Source: Lodderomyces elongisporus | Taxonomy: Eukaryota > Ascomycota > Pichiomycetes > Serinales > Debaryomycetaceae | Direction of reading: 5' to 3' | DNA: 64,000 bases | Assembly (NCBI RefSeq): GCF_030384665.1 | Contig: NC_083675.1 | Span: forward strand, 1-64,000 | In this document: piece after piece, positions 39,332 to 49,448 of the stretch | How positions within the stretch are numbered: position 1 is the stretch's first letter | How the letters are laid out: each line of letters begins with the position of its first letter | The notes under the pieces: generated by a model | The model's database searches: none | Told to the model about the DNA's origin: nothing | The model's input: only the letters and a program-made list of their open reading frames with translations | Made by a program: the position numbers and the translations under genes

Positions 39332-39949
39332 CTATTTTTTTGCTCTCTTGACTAGTGGAATATCTGCTTCTTGACTCTGAAGTTCTTTGACTAGCTCGAG
39401 ATTGTCAACTTTGGCACCAATTCCTAAAGTGACGCCTAGTCGTCGATTACGTGCTGCAGTATCAAATTGTTTCTTATTACTTGGACCAGCTGCACGTCCA
39501 TTTTTATCTTCATCTTCATCTTCATCTTCATCATATCCCAAGCCTCGTAAAAATGCTGCTCCAAATTCATCGACTGCATCCTGATCAGGCTCTGATTCTG
39601 AGTCAGAAACATAATGGCGTCGTCGAATAATTGTTGTAGAATCTGACTCGGACTCATGGTCTTTATGCTCCGAATTCGTTTTCCTTTCAAATTCAGTCAC
39701 TCCATATTTGATTTTTTCTGGTTCTTGCTTTAGTGATTTACTAGTTGCAGTAAGTGAAGAGTTAGGTTTGAGTGGAAGTTTGCGCTTTGCAGCTGTCTTG
39801 TACGGTGTAACGGAACTATCAATAATTGTGATGACCGAAGCATTAGCAGTAGTAGTAGTAGACGTAGACGAAGACGAAGAAGCATTTCCCAAGTTGTTTG
39901 CACGTTGAAGAAGCTTGGGCTTCGTTTTTTTGTTTATCTTGATGCCCAT
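39332..39949 (-). CDS. SPP2: Spliceosome-activating G-patch factor Spp2
   Basis: The 205-residue protein resembles Spp2, which tethers and activates the Prp2 helicase for the first catalytic step. It has a lysine-rich head (MGIKINKKTKPKLLQRANNLG), low-complexity Ser/Thr runs, the G-patch-like segment FGAAFLRGLGYDED near 129-142, and a C-terminal RRLGVTLGIGAK motif typical of Spp2. Length is close to yeast Spp2 (185). An EDEDEDED insert follows the G-patch. Confidence 0.85.
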   Translation of the reverse strand: MGIKINKKTKPKLLQRANNLGNASSSSSTSTTTTANASVITIIDSSVTPYKTAAKRKLPLKPNSSLTATSKSLKQEPEKIKYGVTEFERKTNSEHKDHESESDSTTIIRRRHYVSDSESEPDQDAVDEFGAAFLRGLGYDEDEDEDEDKNGRAAGPSNKKQFDTAARNRRLGVTLGIGAKVDNLELVKELQSQEADIPLVKRAKK

Positions 39950-40259
39950 TTTTTTTTAGCATAAGCTTGGCATGGGGTCCTTAAGGAAAGGTATTGATGA
40001 TTTGGTGGAGAATTAATGGAGAATTGATGATTGTGTACTGCTGCCAAAAGACAAACTGGAATATGCAAAGAGCGAACTCCACATTTTTCACATTTTTCAA
40101 AACTTGAAAAGCTTGCATTTTTAACAATTACAGACTTTCAGTTTTTTCTACAAAAATTACAAAAACCTAATAATAATCCTACAAGAAATTAGAAACATTA
40201 ATTAGTTGATTCTGCTTAGCATCACGTCGAGGAAGTCAAAAATAAATAAAAAAAAATAA
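39950..40259. promoter_or_regulatory. Divergent SPP2/SET-gene promoter
   Basis: This 310-bp region holds AT-rich tracts (CACATTTTTCACATTTTTC repeats near 40080-40100). No RNA or ORF is seen. Confidence 0.4.
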
Positions 40260-41279
40260 ATGCTGAGTCTAAGTATGGAAGTAGATATACCGGGTGTTAC
40301 TAAACAGGAGTTTGAACAATGGATTCAAGAATTGCAAATAAAATCACATCCTAATTTGTCTATCGAAAAGAGTAAATTGGGTGGTTATGGATTGTTTTTT
40401 ACAGCAAATGCTAATGCTGCTCTGCAAGTGCTAGATAATGGAGAAGTAAAAGAAGAAGAAGAAGAAGAAGAAAAAGATGATGATATCGAGATCTTAAGAA
40501 TTCCACACTGCTATAACTTGAATACTTTGGGGAATCTTTTACGAGAGGTGAAACAGAGAGACGAACAATTTGAATCTGTAGAACCAAAAGAGTCCTCCAT
40601 TATAATTAACTTTCTTAAAGCATCACAGCAGTCAGAGACCGGGATCTTGCTATCCTACATTCTAGCATTCCATACTATCAAAGGACTACCAGATAGCGAA
40701 TATCATAGAGAATCACCATTGCGACAATTCGATGTATATTTACAAGTCCTTTATACAACTTGGGTACCGGCACTCGCCCAATTAAATAATAAACAAGGTG
40801 ATGTCGAATTGGACAAAAATACCAGAAACCAAGAAAACGAAGCAAAGGAAGCAAGCAATGGGGAAACTGCATTGGACTTTGTTAGATTCACCGAATTTGT
40901 AAAAGAAGAATACCAAAGGTATATTGAGGAAGTACAAACGAATATTCCAAATCTTGACATAATAAATACCATTACCTGGGAAGTGTTTTATCAATATTCG
41001 CAGGCGATCCGCTCAAGGATTCTTGAAATCCCACGAATGGTGGGAGTTGAAGATGGCGAAGAAGTATACACCACAGATGTATCGCTTGTCCCAATTTTGG
41101 ACTTTGCCAACCACGCTACTCTGGGGACAAACAATCTGTACTTTGACATTGATCTAGAAACAAAAGATATAATTTTGAATTTGAGCCAGCCGCTGAATGG
41201 AAAGTTTGAAATAACGATTAGCTACGATCCCGATGACACAACAGATCAATTCCTTTTCACATATGGGTTCAAAAATTAA
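40260..41279 (+). CDS. SET-domain protein lysine methyltransferase-like, short C-terminus
   Basis: The 339-residue protein begins with a typical fungal SET-protein head (FEQWIQELQIKSHPNLSIEKS) and the SET N-flank IEKSKLGGYGLFFTA. An EEEEEEKDDD insert follows near 65-75. The SET core motif ILDFANHATLGTNN sits near 280, then GKFEITISYDP and FLFTYGF at the very end. Family members such as the Rkm/Efm/Ctm1 enzymes continue with a ~100-200-residue C-terminal substrate-binding domain. This one stops at TAA right after the YGF motif. It could be a truncated or degenerate copy, or a short subtype; the residual SET signatures look intact. Substrate unknown. Confidence 0.7.
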   Translation: MLSLSMEVDIPGVTKQEFEQWIQELQIKSHPNLSIEKSKLGGYGLFFTANANAALQVLDNGEVKEEEEEEEKDDDIEILRIPHCYNLNTLGNLLREVKQRDEQFESVEPKESSIIINFLKASQQSETGILLSYILAFHTIKGLPDSEYHRESPLRQFDVYLQVLYTTWVPALAQLNNKQGDVELDKNTRNQENEAKEASNGETALDFVRFTEFVKEEYQRYIEEVQTNIPNLDIINTITWEVFYQYSQAIRSRILEIPRMVGVEDGEEVYTTDVSLVPILDFANHATLGTNNLYFDIDLETKDIILNLSQPLNGKFEITISYDPDDTTDQFLFTYGFKN

Positions 41280-41700
41280 CAGTAGTAAATGTTTTTCATT
41301 GAATCAAAATAGAGTAATGATTTTTACGTTAACCTCTTGTATAAATAGATAATTATACTCACAGATTTTATTTCTTTTTCTTTTCTTTTCTTGTCTGTTT
41401 TATTTTGTATGAATTATGTTAAATCATTTTCAAGAAACGATTTGTTGCATGTAGTTTCATAGAGAAAAAGAAAAACAACAAACCCAAATTAATCACCAAA
41501 TCGGTCCTTGCCTATTTTACGTCCTTTGTTTCAATATAGCCTTGAGTATGGCTAATAGACTCAAAAGACGTGCTGTTAAGAAACAAGCACATCTATGAAT
41601 TTTTACTCCGAGAATGGAGATCCCACAATCGAGCATTGATACAAGCCGCCAAAAAGGGACAAAAGAAAAAGAGGAATAAAAAAATACATCACCAGAAAAG
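41280..41700. other. Spacer downstream of SET gene
   Basis: The spacer is AT-rich. It contains small inverted repeats: TAGCC/GGCTA near 41538-41555, and GTGCT/AGCAC extended by GTT/AAC near 41570-41590. These may be part of a larger structured transcript. No ORF is seen. Confidence 0.35.
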
Positions 41701-41718
41701 CAGAAGAAACAGTGTCAC

Positions 41719-41769
41719 ATTGCGACACTAACTTGTCGCAATATGCCCATATTTCCACAAAGTGGAAAT
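41719..41769. other. Two adjacent perfect hairpins
   Basis: ATTGCGACA/TGTCGCAAT (9 bp, 6-nt loop, 41719-41742) and ATTTCCAC/GTGGAAAT (8 bp, 3-nt loop, 41751-41769) lie nine bases apart upstream of a TATAAATA box at 41834. Perfect stems of this size next to each other are unusual in AT-rich spacer DNA. They could be a regulatory palindrome pair, or part of an RNA that extends into 41.9-42.2 kb. Confidence 0.4.
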
Positions 41770-41914
41770 TCGTGCCAAACCCAAAAATGAGAAGATTTGA
41801 CGAAGACAATAGAATTAAATGTAGAAATGAGAATATAAATAGAGGAGAGAAGTCGCATCTTGAACTACTCTCAATTTATATAGAATTATCGATAAATATT
41901 AGTTTTATTGGTCA

Positions 41915-42182
41915 CCATAAGTTAGACGCAATCTGCCGTGTATTCGCAGAGAATGGCCACTCTGCCGAATGCCTTCACTTAACAGATTGTGTCAGATAAT
42001 TTACACCTTACACTTAAGACATTTGTTTTACTCAGTATACAATCAAGGAAGAATTCACTCCCTTCGAATATAGTCAATTGGTAGTTAAATATAATCGTTG
42101 TCACTAGTGAGCTAGGTAGCGAAATCTAGTGTACAGCAGTCGCACACTTACGAGGAGTGACGTTGCTATGTGATAAACAGAG
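41915..42182 (+). ncRNA. Candidate structured RNA, H/ACA-like
   Basis: A TATAAATA box at 41834-41841 precedes a strong hairpin. The lower stem GACGCAATCTG (41925-41935) pairs with CAGATTGTGTC (41983-41993) over 11 bp with one G-U. An internal loop follows, then an upper 12-bp stem (41940-41951 with 41960-41972, one bulged C) capped by AATGGCCA. The hairpin is followed at once by AGATAA (41994-41999), which matches the H-box ANANNA. ACA at 42177-42179, three bases before the end, matches an ACA box. GTAGCGA/TTGCTAT and AGTGT/ACACT give a weaker 3' hairpin. The distance from pocket to H box (about 21 nt) exceeds the usual 14-16, so guide function is uncertain. Orientation rests on the box order. 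Confidence 0.45.
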
Positions 42183-42184
42183 GG

Positions 42185-42207
42185 AAAAAAAAAAAAAAAA
42201 AAAAAAA
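42185..42207 (+). repeat. 23-A homopolymer
   Basis: A run of 23 A bases ends the candidate RNA region and begins the HCR1 leader. Such runs are prone to length errors. Confidence 0.9.
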
Positions 42208-42358
42208 GAAAATTCGAACTAACAGTTTGCTTCTAGTGAAAGAAAATTACCAGCTGCAATCAAAACCCACATTATCCACAATCAACCTACTTTTTAGTTC
42301 ATTTTACTTTTTTTTAAAAAAAAAACAAAAAGAAACAAACAAACAAACATAAATTTGA

Positions 42359-43213
<855 letters not shown>

Positions 43214-43281
43214 AGGATATGATACGAGTCTTGCAACTGTTTCAGGGCAAAAGATACTGAAACAATATGGGATTATACGTG

Positions 43282-44929
43282 TTATGTTTTCCGAGGAGTA
43301 ACAAGCTTGAATTGGATCAATTTTTTATCATAGCATAAGAGGTCAAGAGGATCTTTGCGTGGCACTTGTTGAGTTTGGATGATGCTATTTTGAGGTCCCC
43401 TCATGAGCAATAGCGCATTAGATACACTGGCCCTATCATGGGATTCTTTTTGGCTAGATACTTGTCCTTCAAGACTTATCGGAGACAGCATCAATATGTA
43501 GTTGTCGCAATTACCATAATTATCATTTGTACCACAGCTATTGTAATCATTATAATCTTTAATTGAGCCTTTTGTTGTAGACAACCTTTGTTGATCTACC
43601 ACCTTCTCTGAAGAAGAGCTTCTACTTTTGACCTGAACACCAACTTTTTTAGCTCCGAATTTAAAGTGAAACTCGTCGCTATTGGGAGTACACGAAAGTG
43701 GACCCCACATTCCTCCAGAATCGCTACAAAGTCCAATTTTTGTTCCAATTTCGGTTCCAATTGGTTTAATCAGTCTATGATGGTTAGTAGGTTCAACGCT
43801 TTCAGTCTCTGTATTAAGCAAGTTTTTAATTGAGCACTTTTCACGCGTATTCTGTACTTGAGAATTGGGTAATGAATCATCTGATTGGAGTGTTCCAGTC
43901 ATGTTACCGAAAAATTGTGGTACTGGAATATATAGCTCACTCTCTTTGTCACCGTCCGTCTTATCACTATCCTCCTCCTCATCATCATCATCTTCATACA
44001 AAGTCAGGAATCCTTCATCTCCAGATTCAATTTCGCTTTGTACTTGTGACTTGCCAAATTTTTGCAAGTGTTGCTTAGGACGATTAACGGTTGAATCAGG
44101 GTTTTTTTGGAGCGTAAATTGTATACAATCAACGGGATCAAGTTTCTTTCTAGCTCTTGGTATGTGACTTGTCTGTGCCAAGTCCTTAGCAAATGTACCT
44201 GCCGTTAAAAATGCAAATCCTGGAAGTGGTTCACCAAGTAGATGTTTGTGCGCAGTTTTACCTTCTGTAGCCGACTCATTTGGGGGAGGAGTATTGCTCA
44301 CCAATAACTTAAAGTTGTCTTTATCATTATCTTTATCTTTATTTCTAGCTTTATCTTTAACCAAACGGGGTGGTTGCAACACATTTCTCTTCCCAAAGCT
44401 GTTCACTTCTCTCAGATTAATATTGTTATCATCTTTAAAAATTGAGTTTCCATTTCGTGATTTGGTTTCATCATCAGTATATTTAAATTCTCTGTCAGCA
44501 ACATGAATATTCAGAGATCTTACCACCTTTGTTTTGGAATTGGTATTTCTCTTTAGTGTCAACAGTCTCAATTTAGCTTTCTGTTTTCTTTTAGCCTGAT
44601 TTGATAATGGTGTTGATTGTTCAATGAATGGCTCGCTAAACTCGGCATCACTGCTATCTCCAAATATCTTTTGCAACTCAATATATGGATCCAAATGTTT
44701 TACTTGTGGTGATAATCGTGGTGGTGGTGTTGACTGTGGTTGTGGCTTTGACGAAAATGATGGCAAAGGCAATGACGTTAGCAGTTCTGCCCTTAAACGG
44801 TGGTTTGCTTTTTTGGAAAAAGATCTAAGCTTTTCTTTATCCCCACAAAGTTAGTTTACTTTTCTCATAAGAGACAAATAGGAAACGTCTATGGTCTCAC
44901 TTACTGTTTTTTAATTTACTAAACTTCAT
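43282..44929 (-). CDS. Unrecognised disordered protein with a probable 5' intron
   Basis: Exon 2 (44834-43282) is an open frame of about 500 codons without an ATG near its start; it merely begins after a stop at 44853. Upstream, an ATG at 44929 opens MKFSKLKN, then a GTAAGT 5' splice site at 44904, an ACTAAC branch at 44855-44850, and AG at 44836-44835, giving a 70-nt intron. The first AG after the branch keeps the frame. The joined head is basic (KKLRSFSKKANHRLRAE). The body is S/T/N-rich and low complexity with a DDDDEEEDSD run, GNMTGTLQSDDSLPNSQ, and a conserved-looking end QVPRKDPLDLLCYDKKLIQF. I do not recognise the family. The 3' end is within 70 bp of the HCR1 stop. Confidence 0.6.
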
Positions 44930-45277
44930 CTTCCCATAGCATCAGCAGTATATGTCTTTGGCTTCACTTTTACCTTTGCTTTTGCTTATGGCTTTACTTT
45001 TGTTTTTATTTTTATTTTTATTTTTATTGTTACTTTTATTGTTGTTGTTTCGATTTCTGATTGCCCATTTTGGCTGCCAAATTTATCAATTTACTGGTGT
45101 AGAATGTGGGGACTGGAGATTTCCAGCTTTACATTTGAGTGCGCATCATTACGATATCAAATAAATTTCTCCAATTCGCGTTTCATACTTTAAAACCTCT
45201 TATAGCAAACCTTTATTTCTCATTATTCTACATTTCACATAGCTTATCCTCACCAACACACACAACTCATCGACAAT
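44930..45277. promoter_or_regulatory. Divergent promoter between the 43.3-44.9 kb gene and TRS31
   Basis: This 348-bp region has a (TTTTA)n stretch at 44998-45035 and no domain-bearing ORF. A 70-codon plus-strand frame over it is Leu/Phe-rich simple sequence. Confidence 0.4.
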
Positions 45278-46021
45278 ATGTCTCGCGATAATGATTTCAT
45301 TGTACCCTCGACTTCAATTCAAAAACTAACAATTAATGATACATCGAAATATGGATTTGGTTACAATCCATCTGTGGGACCCGCGTCAAACTATATCACC
45401 TCGGAATCGTCGCATATTCTTCTTAATAAACGTACCAATATCCAACTAACTCCTACTTCGCAAAATTCCATATACGATAAGAATTTGACTTCAAAGAAAG
45501 CGCAGGAGATAAGCTTATCGTCGCTATCTTTTTTATTTTGTGAAATTGTCAGTTGGGCACACAAACAGTCCAAAGGCATTCAAGATCTCGAGAACCGCTT
45601 AAATGGGCTTGGATACCAGATTGGCCAGCGATATTTAGAGTTGATAAAACTAAGGGAAGGGTTCAAGTTGAGCAAGAGAGAAATCAAGGTGATTGGCATA
45701 CTACAATTTATCCACGGACCATTTTGGAAAACAGTGTTTGGTAAAGTAGCCAATGAGTTGGAGAAATCGCAAGATATTGTTAACGAATATATGATTGTCG
45801 ATAATGTACCGATGCTCAATAGGTTTATCAGTATACCAAAGGACTATGGAGACTTGAACTGTTCTGCGTTTGTTGCGGGGATCATTGAAGGCGCTCTTGA
45901 TAGCAGTGGATTCAGTGCCAATGTAACGGCACACAACTCAGGAACAGAGGCCAATCCGTTGAGAACAGTTTTTTTGATTAAATTTCACGAACAAGTTATG
46001 ATTCGAGAGAACTTGAGGTGA
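45278..46021 (+). CDS. TRS31: TRAPP complex subunit Trs31 (TRAPPC5)
   Basis: The 247-residue protein is the Bet3-family Trs31 subunit of TRAPP, a Rab GEF and tether at the Golgi and ER. The N-terminal 70 residues are disordered. The family body shows SSLSFLFCEIVSWAHKQSKGIQDLENRLNGLGYQIGQRYLELI, with the GYxxGxR signature, then WKTVFGKVANELEKSQDIVNEYMIVDN and YGDLNCSAFVAGIIEGAL. Length is near yeast Trs31 (283). Confidence 0.94.
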   Translation: MSRDNDFIVPSTSIQKLTINDTSKYGFGYNPSVGPASNYITSESSHILLNKRTNIQLTPTSQNSIYDKNLTSKKAQEISLSSLSFLFCEIVSWAHKQSKGIQDLENRLNGLGYQIGQRYLELIKLREGFKLSKREIKVIGILQFIHGPFWKTVFGKVANELEKSQDIVNEYMIVDNVPMLNRFISIPKDYGDLNCSAFVAGIIEGALDSSGFSANVTAHNSGTEANPLRTVFLIKFHEQVMIRENLR

Positions 46022-46542
46022 CCAATGGGTGGGGAAGAAGGACAAAAGATGAAAGAACATTAAGAATAGAAATTGCAGACCTATAAAATTTTTGTGTATA
46101 TGTTAGTCAACAAAGAACAAATATATTGCCAAACTTTAAGAGCGGGGAATAAAGAAAAGAAAGCTAGTTGTTATTTGTAGTCTTTCCTGTTTTTCAACGC
46201 ATTAATCAAATCCTGTAAATAACAATAACGACGTAAACAAAATGCTACTCTGAGCTCCAATGCAAGATAATGCCCACACATGGGCTTGTCAAAAAAAAAA
46301 AAAAGATTTACATCCTCTTTTTTCATATATACAGATCTGTGTTTATCTCTGTATCCGTCCTGAACATTTGTTGACGTAATTCTCCGCGAAACTTTTGTGC
46401 CCACGAAACTGAAAAAATGAACCAAAAAAAAAAGAAGAAAAAAAGAAAAAAAAATTGGAAATTGGAAATTGATCTTTACGAGACTGAATTAGAGTCCAAC
46501 GATTGACTAAACTTGATAATAGCCAGCTCCACGAACTTTACA
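46022..46542. promoter_or_regulatory. TRS31-ARD1 spacer
   Basis: This 521-bp spacer contains A-runs near 46290 and 46420-46455. A minus-strand 84-codon frame here is low-confidence and shares no domain. No RNA is seen. Confidence 0.4.
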
Positions 46543-47172
46543 ATGGGTATTACGATACGACAGGCGACAATAAATGACGTTCAGGCGATGCAAAATGCCA
46601 ACTTGCACAATCTACCGGAAAACTACCAGCTCAAATACTATATGTATCACATTCTTTCGTGGCCACAAGCTTCGTTTGTCGCTACTACATACGACGAAAT
46701 AGTTCCAGTGAATGACGAAGAAGTTGATATAGATAATGTGGAAGACCCCAAGGGTGATACTGCGTACATAAACAAGGGTGAAAAGATTGTTGGCTACGTA
46801 TTGGGCAAGATGGAAGACGATCCCGAGGCAGCAGACAAGTCTGTCCCACATGGTCATATTACATCTTTATCTGTCATGAGGACATATCGTCGAATGGGAA
46901 TTGCTGAGAAGTTGATGCGCCAGTCGCTTTACGCCATGTGTGAGCTGTTTGGTGCCAAATACGTTTCATTGCATGTACGGAAATCGAATAGAGCAGCCTT
47001 GCACTTGTATAGAGACTCTTTGCAGTTTGAAGTGCAGTCAATCGAAAAACTGTATTACCAAGATGGAGAAGATGCATATGCAATGAGATTGGACTTGAAG
47101 TTGGAAGAATTGTTACCTTCGCTAGCGCAAAAGGCACCAGAGGATGATTTGACTCAAGATTTATTATTATAA
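46543..47172 (+). CDS. ARD1: N-terminal acetyltransferase catalytic subunit Ard1 (Naa10)
   Basis: I call 209 residues from the ATG at 46543 ([13 protein letters not shown]); the longer frame starts at a TTG. It is the catalytic subunit of NatA. The GNAT core has [48 protein letters not shown] with the acetyl-CoA loop RRMGIA, and [23 protein letters not shown]. An acidic insert ([16 protein letters not shown]) sits in the middle, as in yeasts. Length is near yeast Ard1 (238). Confidence 0.95.
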   Translation: MGITIRQATINDVQAMQNANLHNLPENYQLKYYMYHILSWPQASFVATTYDEIVPVNDEEVDIDNVEDPKGDTAYINKGEKIVGYVLGKMEDDPEAADKSVPHGHITSLSVMRTYRRMGIAEKLMRQSLYAMCELFGAKYVSLHVRKSNRAALHLYRDSLQFEVQSIEKLYYQDGEDAYAMRLDLKLEELLPSLAQKAPEDDLTQDLLL

Positions 47173-47337
47173 ACTAAAGAAGGAGAAAGCAAAGTTGATA
47201 ATAAAAAAAAATAGAAATTAAAATAAAAATAGGAAAGTAGATGATGATGATGATGAATAGGAGGATGAGTATAGAAGCAGGCAAGGAGATAGGAAAATGA
47301 GAATGAACAAAACATTAGATGCACTTGAATCTCATAT

Positions 47338-47916
47338 TTAGTATCTCTCTTTTAACCTACTTGCAACTGTACGCAAGTTACCGTAAACTTTACCGGGAGG
47401 TGATCCCAAAATAAGTGACACGACGGCTTCTCTTGCCATTCGTATATGTGTGAATCCTCCCAATATATGTATCTTGGAATCAGCAAGAACTATTCTTGTC
47501 CTTGTAGCATTCTCTATAGCAAACTTGGTTTTCCCGTCTTTTCCGGCAATACGACCAATAGCTCTGCTCAAATGGTCACCAGTTAAGGTTTTGACATCTT
47601 TGATCTCAAAAGTCTCAATGTACAAGTCATCTAATCTTAGTAGTGCAATCGCGTCATCTACATCAAAGCCCAATGTGAATGCCTTGATGAAATCTGCTCC
47701 TTTTTGTAAACCACCATCAACGGTGTCTTTTGTACTTCGTAGTTCAACTGCCTTCAGCTTGAGGTTCATACGAACTTGCAATTTCAAGTGCTCTACCAAA
47801 GGTGGATATATCTTGGTCCATGCATTCTTGAGTGGTGTCATTCTATGTGGTGGAATAGGTACTTTCCTCGACTCAGCCTTGGTCATTGTAGCTGGCTTTG
47901 TGGTTGTAGCAGACAT
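47338..47916 (-). CDS. PNO1: 20S pre-rRNA processing factor Pno1/Dim2 (short head)
   Basis: The 192-residue KH-type protein chaperones the 3' end of 18S rRNA in pre-40S particles. The signature [34 protein letters not shown] occupies 19-53, and the KH2-like part includes [39 protein letters not shown]. It lacks the acidic N-terminal extension of ~80 residues seen in yeast Pno1 (274). No in-frame ATG upstream was found, so the short form seems genuine unless a 5' exon is missed. Confidence 0.92.
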   Translation of the reverse strand: MSATTTKPATMTKAESRKVPIPPHRMTPLKNAWTKIYPPLVEHLKLQVRMNLKLKAVELRSTKDTVDGGLQKGADFIKAFTLGFDVDDAIALLRLDDLYIETFEIKDVKTLTGDHLSRAIGRIAGKDGKTKFAIENATRTRIVLADSKIHILGGFTHIRMAREAVVSLILGSPPGKVYGNLRTVASRLKERY

Positions 47917-48316
47917 CGTATTAATTTATGTAGTTCTTTAGCCTGTTTTGTCTATGATAATAGTAACGATGTAGATGGTGCTGACGAAGATATTAGTGTA
48001 GACGTATAAACTGGATGCTCTTCTTCTTCTCTTTTCTTCTCTTCTCTTTTCTTCTCTTCTCTTTTCTTCTGCTTTGACCTCTTCTCAAATTATAACTAAG
48101 AGATTTTGCTGATAACAAAGACAGGAGAAAAAAAAAAAAAGAAAAAAAAAAGAAAATAGAGAGACAGAGAGAGAAAGAGAGGGGAGAAAAGAAAATATGT
48201 AAATTGTCACGTGCACGCTACTATCCTAAACAAGTACAGTATTAATATTCATGTTCAATATTGTTCGTAGAATCAGTAAAAAGAATGGAGCTTCTAATAC
48301 TGTGCCGCTCCTACCT

Positions 48317-48332
48317 CCCCCCCCCCCCCCCC
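48317..48332 (+). repeat. C16 homopolymer
   Basis: Sixteen consecutive C bases lie within the PNO1/TRX1 spacer. The minus strand is a G16 run that could form a quadruplex and is a sequencing-error hotspot. Confidence 0.9.
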
Positions 48333-48812
48333 GCTTTCCCCACTTACCTTCCAGACACGGCTGAAAAAAGAAAAGTTTTGATTTGTGATCATTTGTATTT
48401 AAGCAAATTTGACAAATGTAAAGAAAATTTTCTGGTAAGTTATGGGTTCTAGTGTAAGCAAACATATTTCTCACTAGTGACTTACATTGCATCCATCAGT
48501 TGATGTGGATTGTGGGATTAATGAATACTTAAACAGAATGATGAACTCCATCATAACATGTACTTTATGGTATACAATGCACCTTTTCCAATTGTATCCA
48601 TACTTTACTTTTCTTAGAGTATATTCTAATCGAGCGGATTCGAATAGAACAGAACGATATGGAAGAGAACAGAATCAAATGGAAGTAGAATTTGTAAGCA
48701 CTCTTGAGTTCAAGTTCTTGGAGCTTGAATAATAATCACGTGACTGTGTATAAACGTGTCATATCTCTCTACATTTGAGCCTTACACTGTGAACATAACT
48801 TTTTTTTTGACA

Positions 48813-48834
48813 TTAGTAATGCCACAATTAGTAA
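48813..48834 (+). promoter_or_regulatory. Two Yap1/Cap1-type sites upstream of TRX1
   Basis: TTAGTAA occurs twice, 15 bp apart, about 300 bp upstream of TRX1. This matches the AP-1 (Yap1/Cap1) element TTA(G/C)TAA. Thioredoxin genes are known Yap1 targets, so oxidative-stress control is inferred. Confidence 0.55.
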
Positions 48835-49133
48835 TTCACTCGCAAAGTTCGAGACCTTTCAACCGACGCATGTTCATAGAAATATTTGTTTTTGTGTTCT
48901 TTATTTTATATTTATTTTATTTTATTTATTAAAATTAACTTTGGTGGATGATATGTAAGCAACAAAGCAATAACCTGAGCGCGAAAAGAAAAAGAGGGTG
49001 AGTATATAAGAAGACATTCAGTTCCAACGTTTTTCTGTTGTCCAACTCTTCAATTCTCATTTTAAATCACAATAAGAAGGTTAAATTTTTTATTCAGATT
49101 TTACAACAGCTTAATAATAATACACATTAAAAA

Positions 49134-49448
49134 ATGGTTTCACAAGTCAGCAGTGCTAAAGAATTCGAAGACACCATTAAGAGTTTCCAAGGATTGGTTG
49201 TGGTTGACTTTTTCGCCACTTGGTGTGGTCCATGTAAGATGATTGCTCCATTGTTGGAGAAATTCTCAACCCAATACACTGAAGTCAAATTCCTCAAGGT
49301 TGATGTTGATGCCGTACAGGAATTGGCTCAACAATACCAAGTTACAAGTATGCCAACCTTGTTGTTCTTCAAGAACGGTGAAGTTATTGAAAAAGTTATT
49401 GGTGCCAACCCATCAGCTATCAAGAAAGCCATTGAAACAAACAAGTAA
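49134..49448 (+). CDS. TRX1: Cytosolic thioredoxin (first of two)
   Basis: The 104-residue thioredoxin has the redox centre WCGPC with cysteines at 31 and 34, the cis-proline segment SMPTLLFF, and the VVDFFATW core. No presequence is present, so it is likely cytosolic. It acts as electron donor to peroxiredoxins, ribonucleotide reductase and PAPS reductase. Two TTAGTAA elements upstream suggest oxidative-stress regulation. It lies in tandem with a second thioredoxin 720 bp downstream, so the pair arose by local duplication. Confidence 0.97.
   Translation: MVSQVSSAKEFEDTIKSFQGLVVVDFFATWCGPCKMIAPLLEKFSTQYTEVKFLKVDVDAVQELAQQYQVTSMPTLLFFKNGEVIEKVIGANPSAIKKAIETNK

Larger units (their letters stand above)
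47917..49133. promoter_or_regulatory. Divergent PNO1/TRX1 region with stress and E-box motifs
   Basis: This 1.2-kb spacer carries a TCTTTTCT pyrimidine run at 48030-48070, A-runs near 48125-48150, a C16 homopolymer (48317-48332), CACGTG at 48208-48213 and 48737-48742, and two TTAGTAA sites at 48813-48819 and 48828-48834. An 81-codon frame at 48487-48732 has no domain and no splice support. No RNA is firmly seen. Confidence 0.5.

Noticed and set aside
42006..42013. CCTTACAC within the candidate RNA, matching 8 bases of the telomere C-strand
   Set aside because: A telomerase template needs more than one full 24-base unit; eight bases can match by chance.
48487..48732. 81-codon plus frame in the TRX1 spacer
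   Set aside because: No domain and no ATG-context support; the coding-like second half could not be joined to a splice donor.
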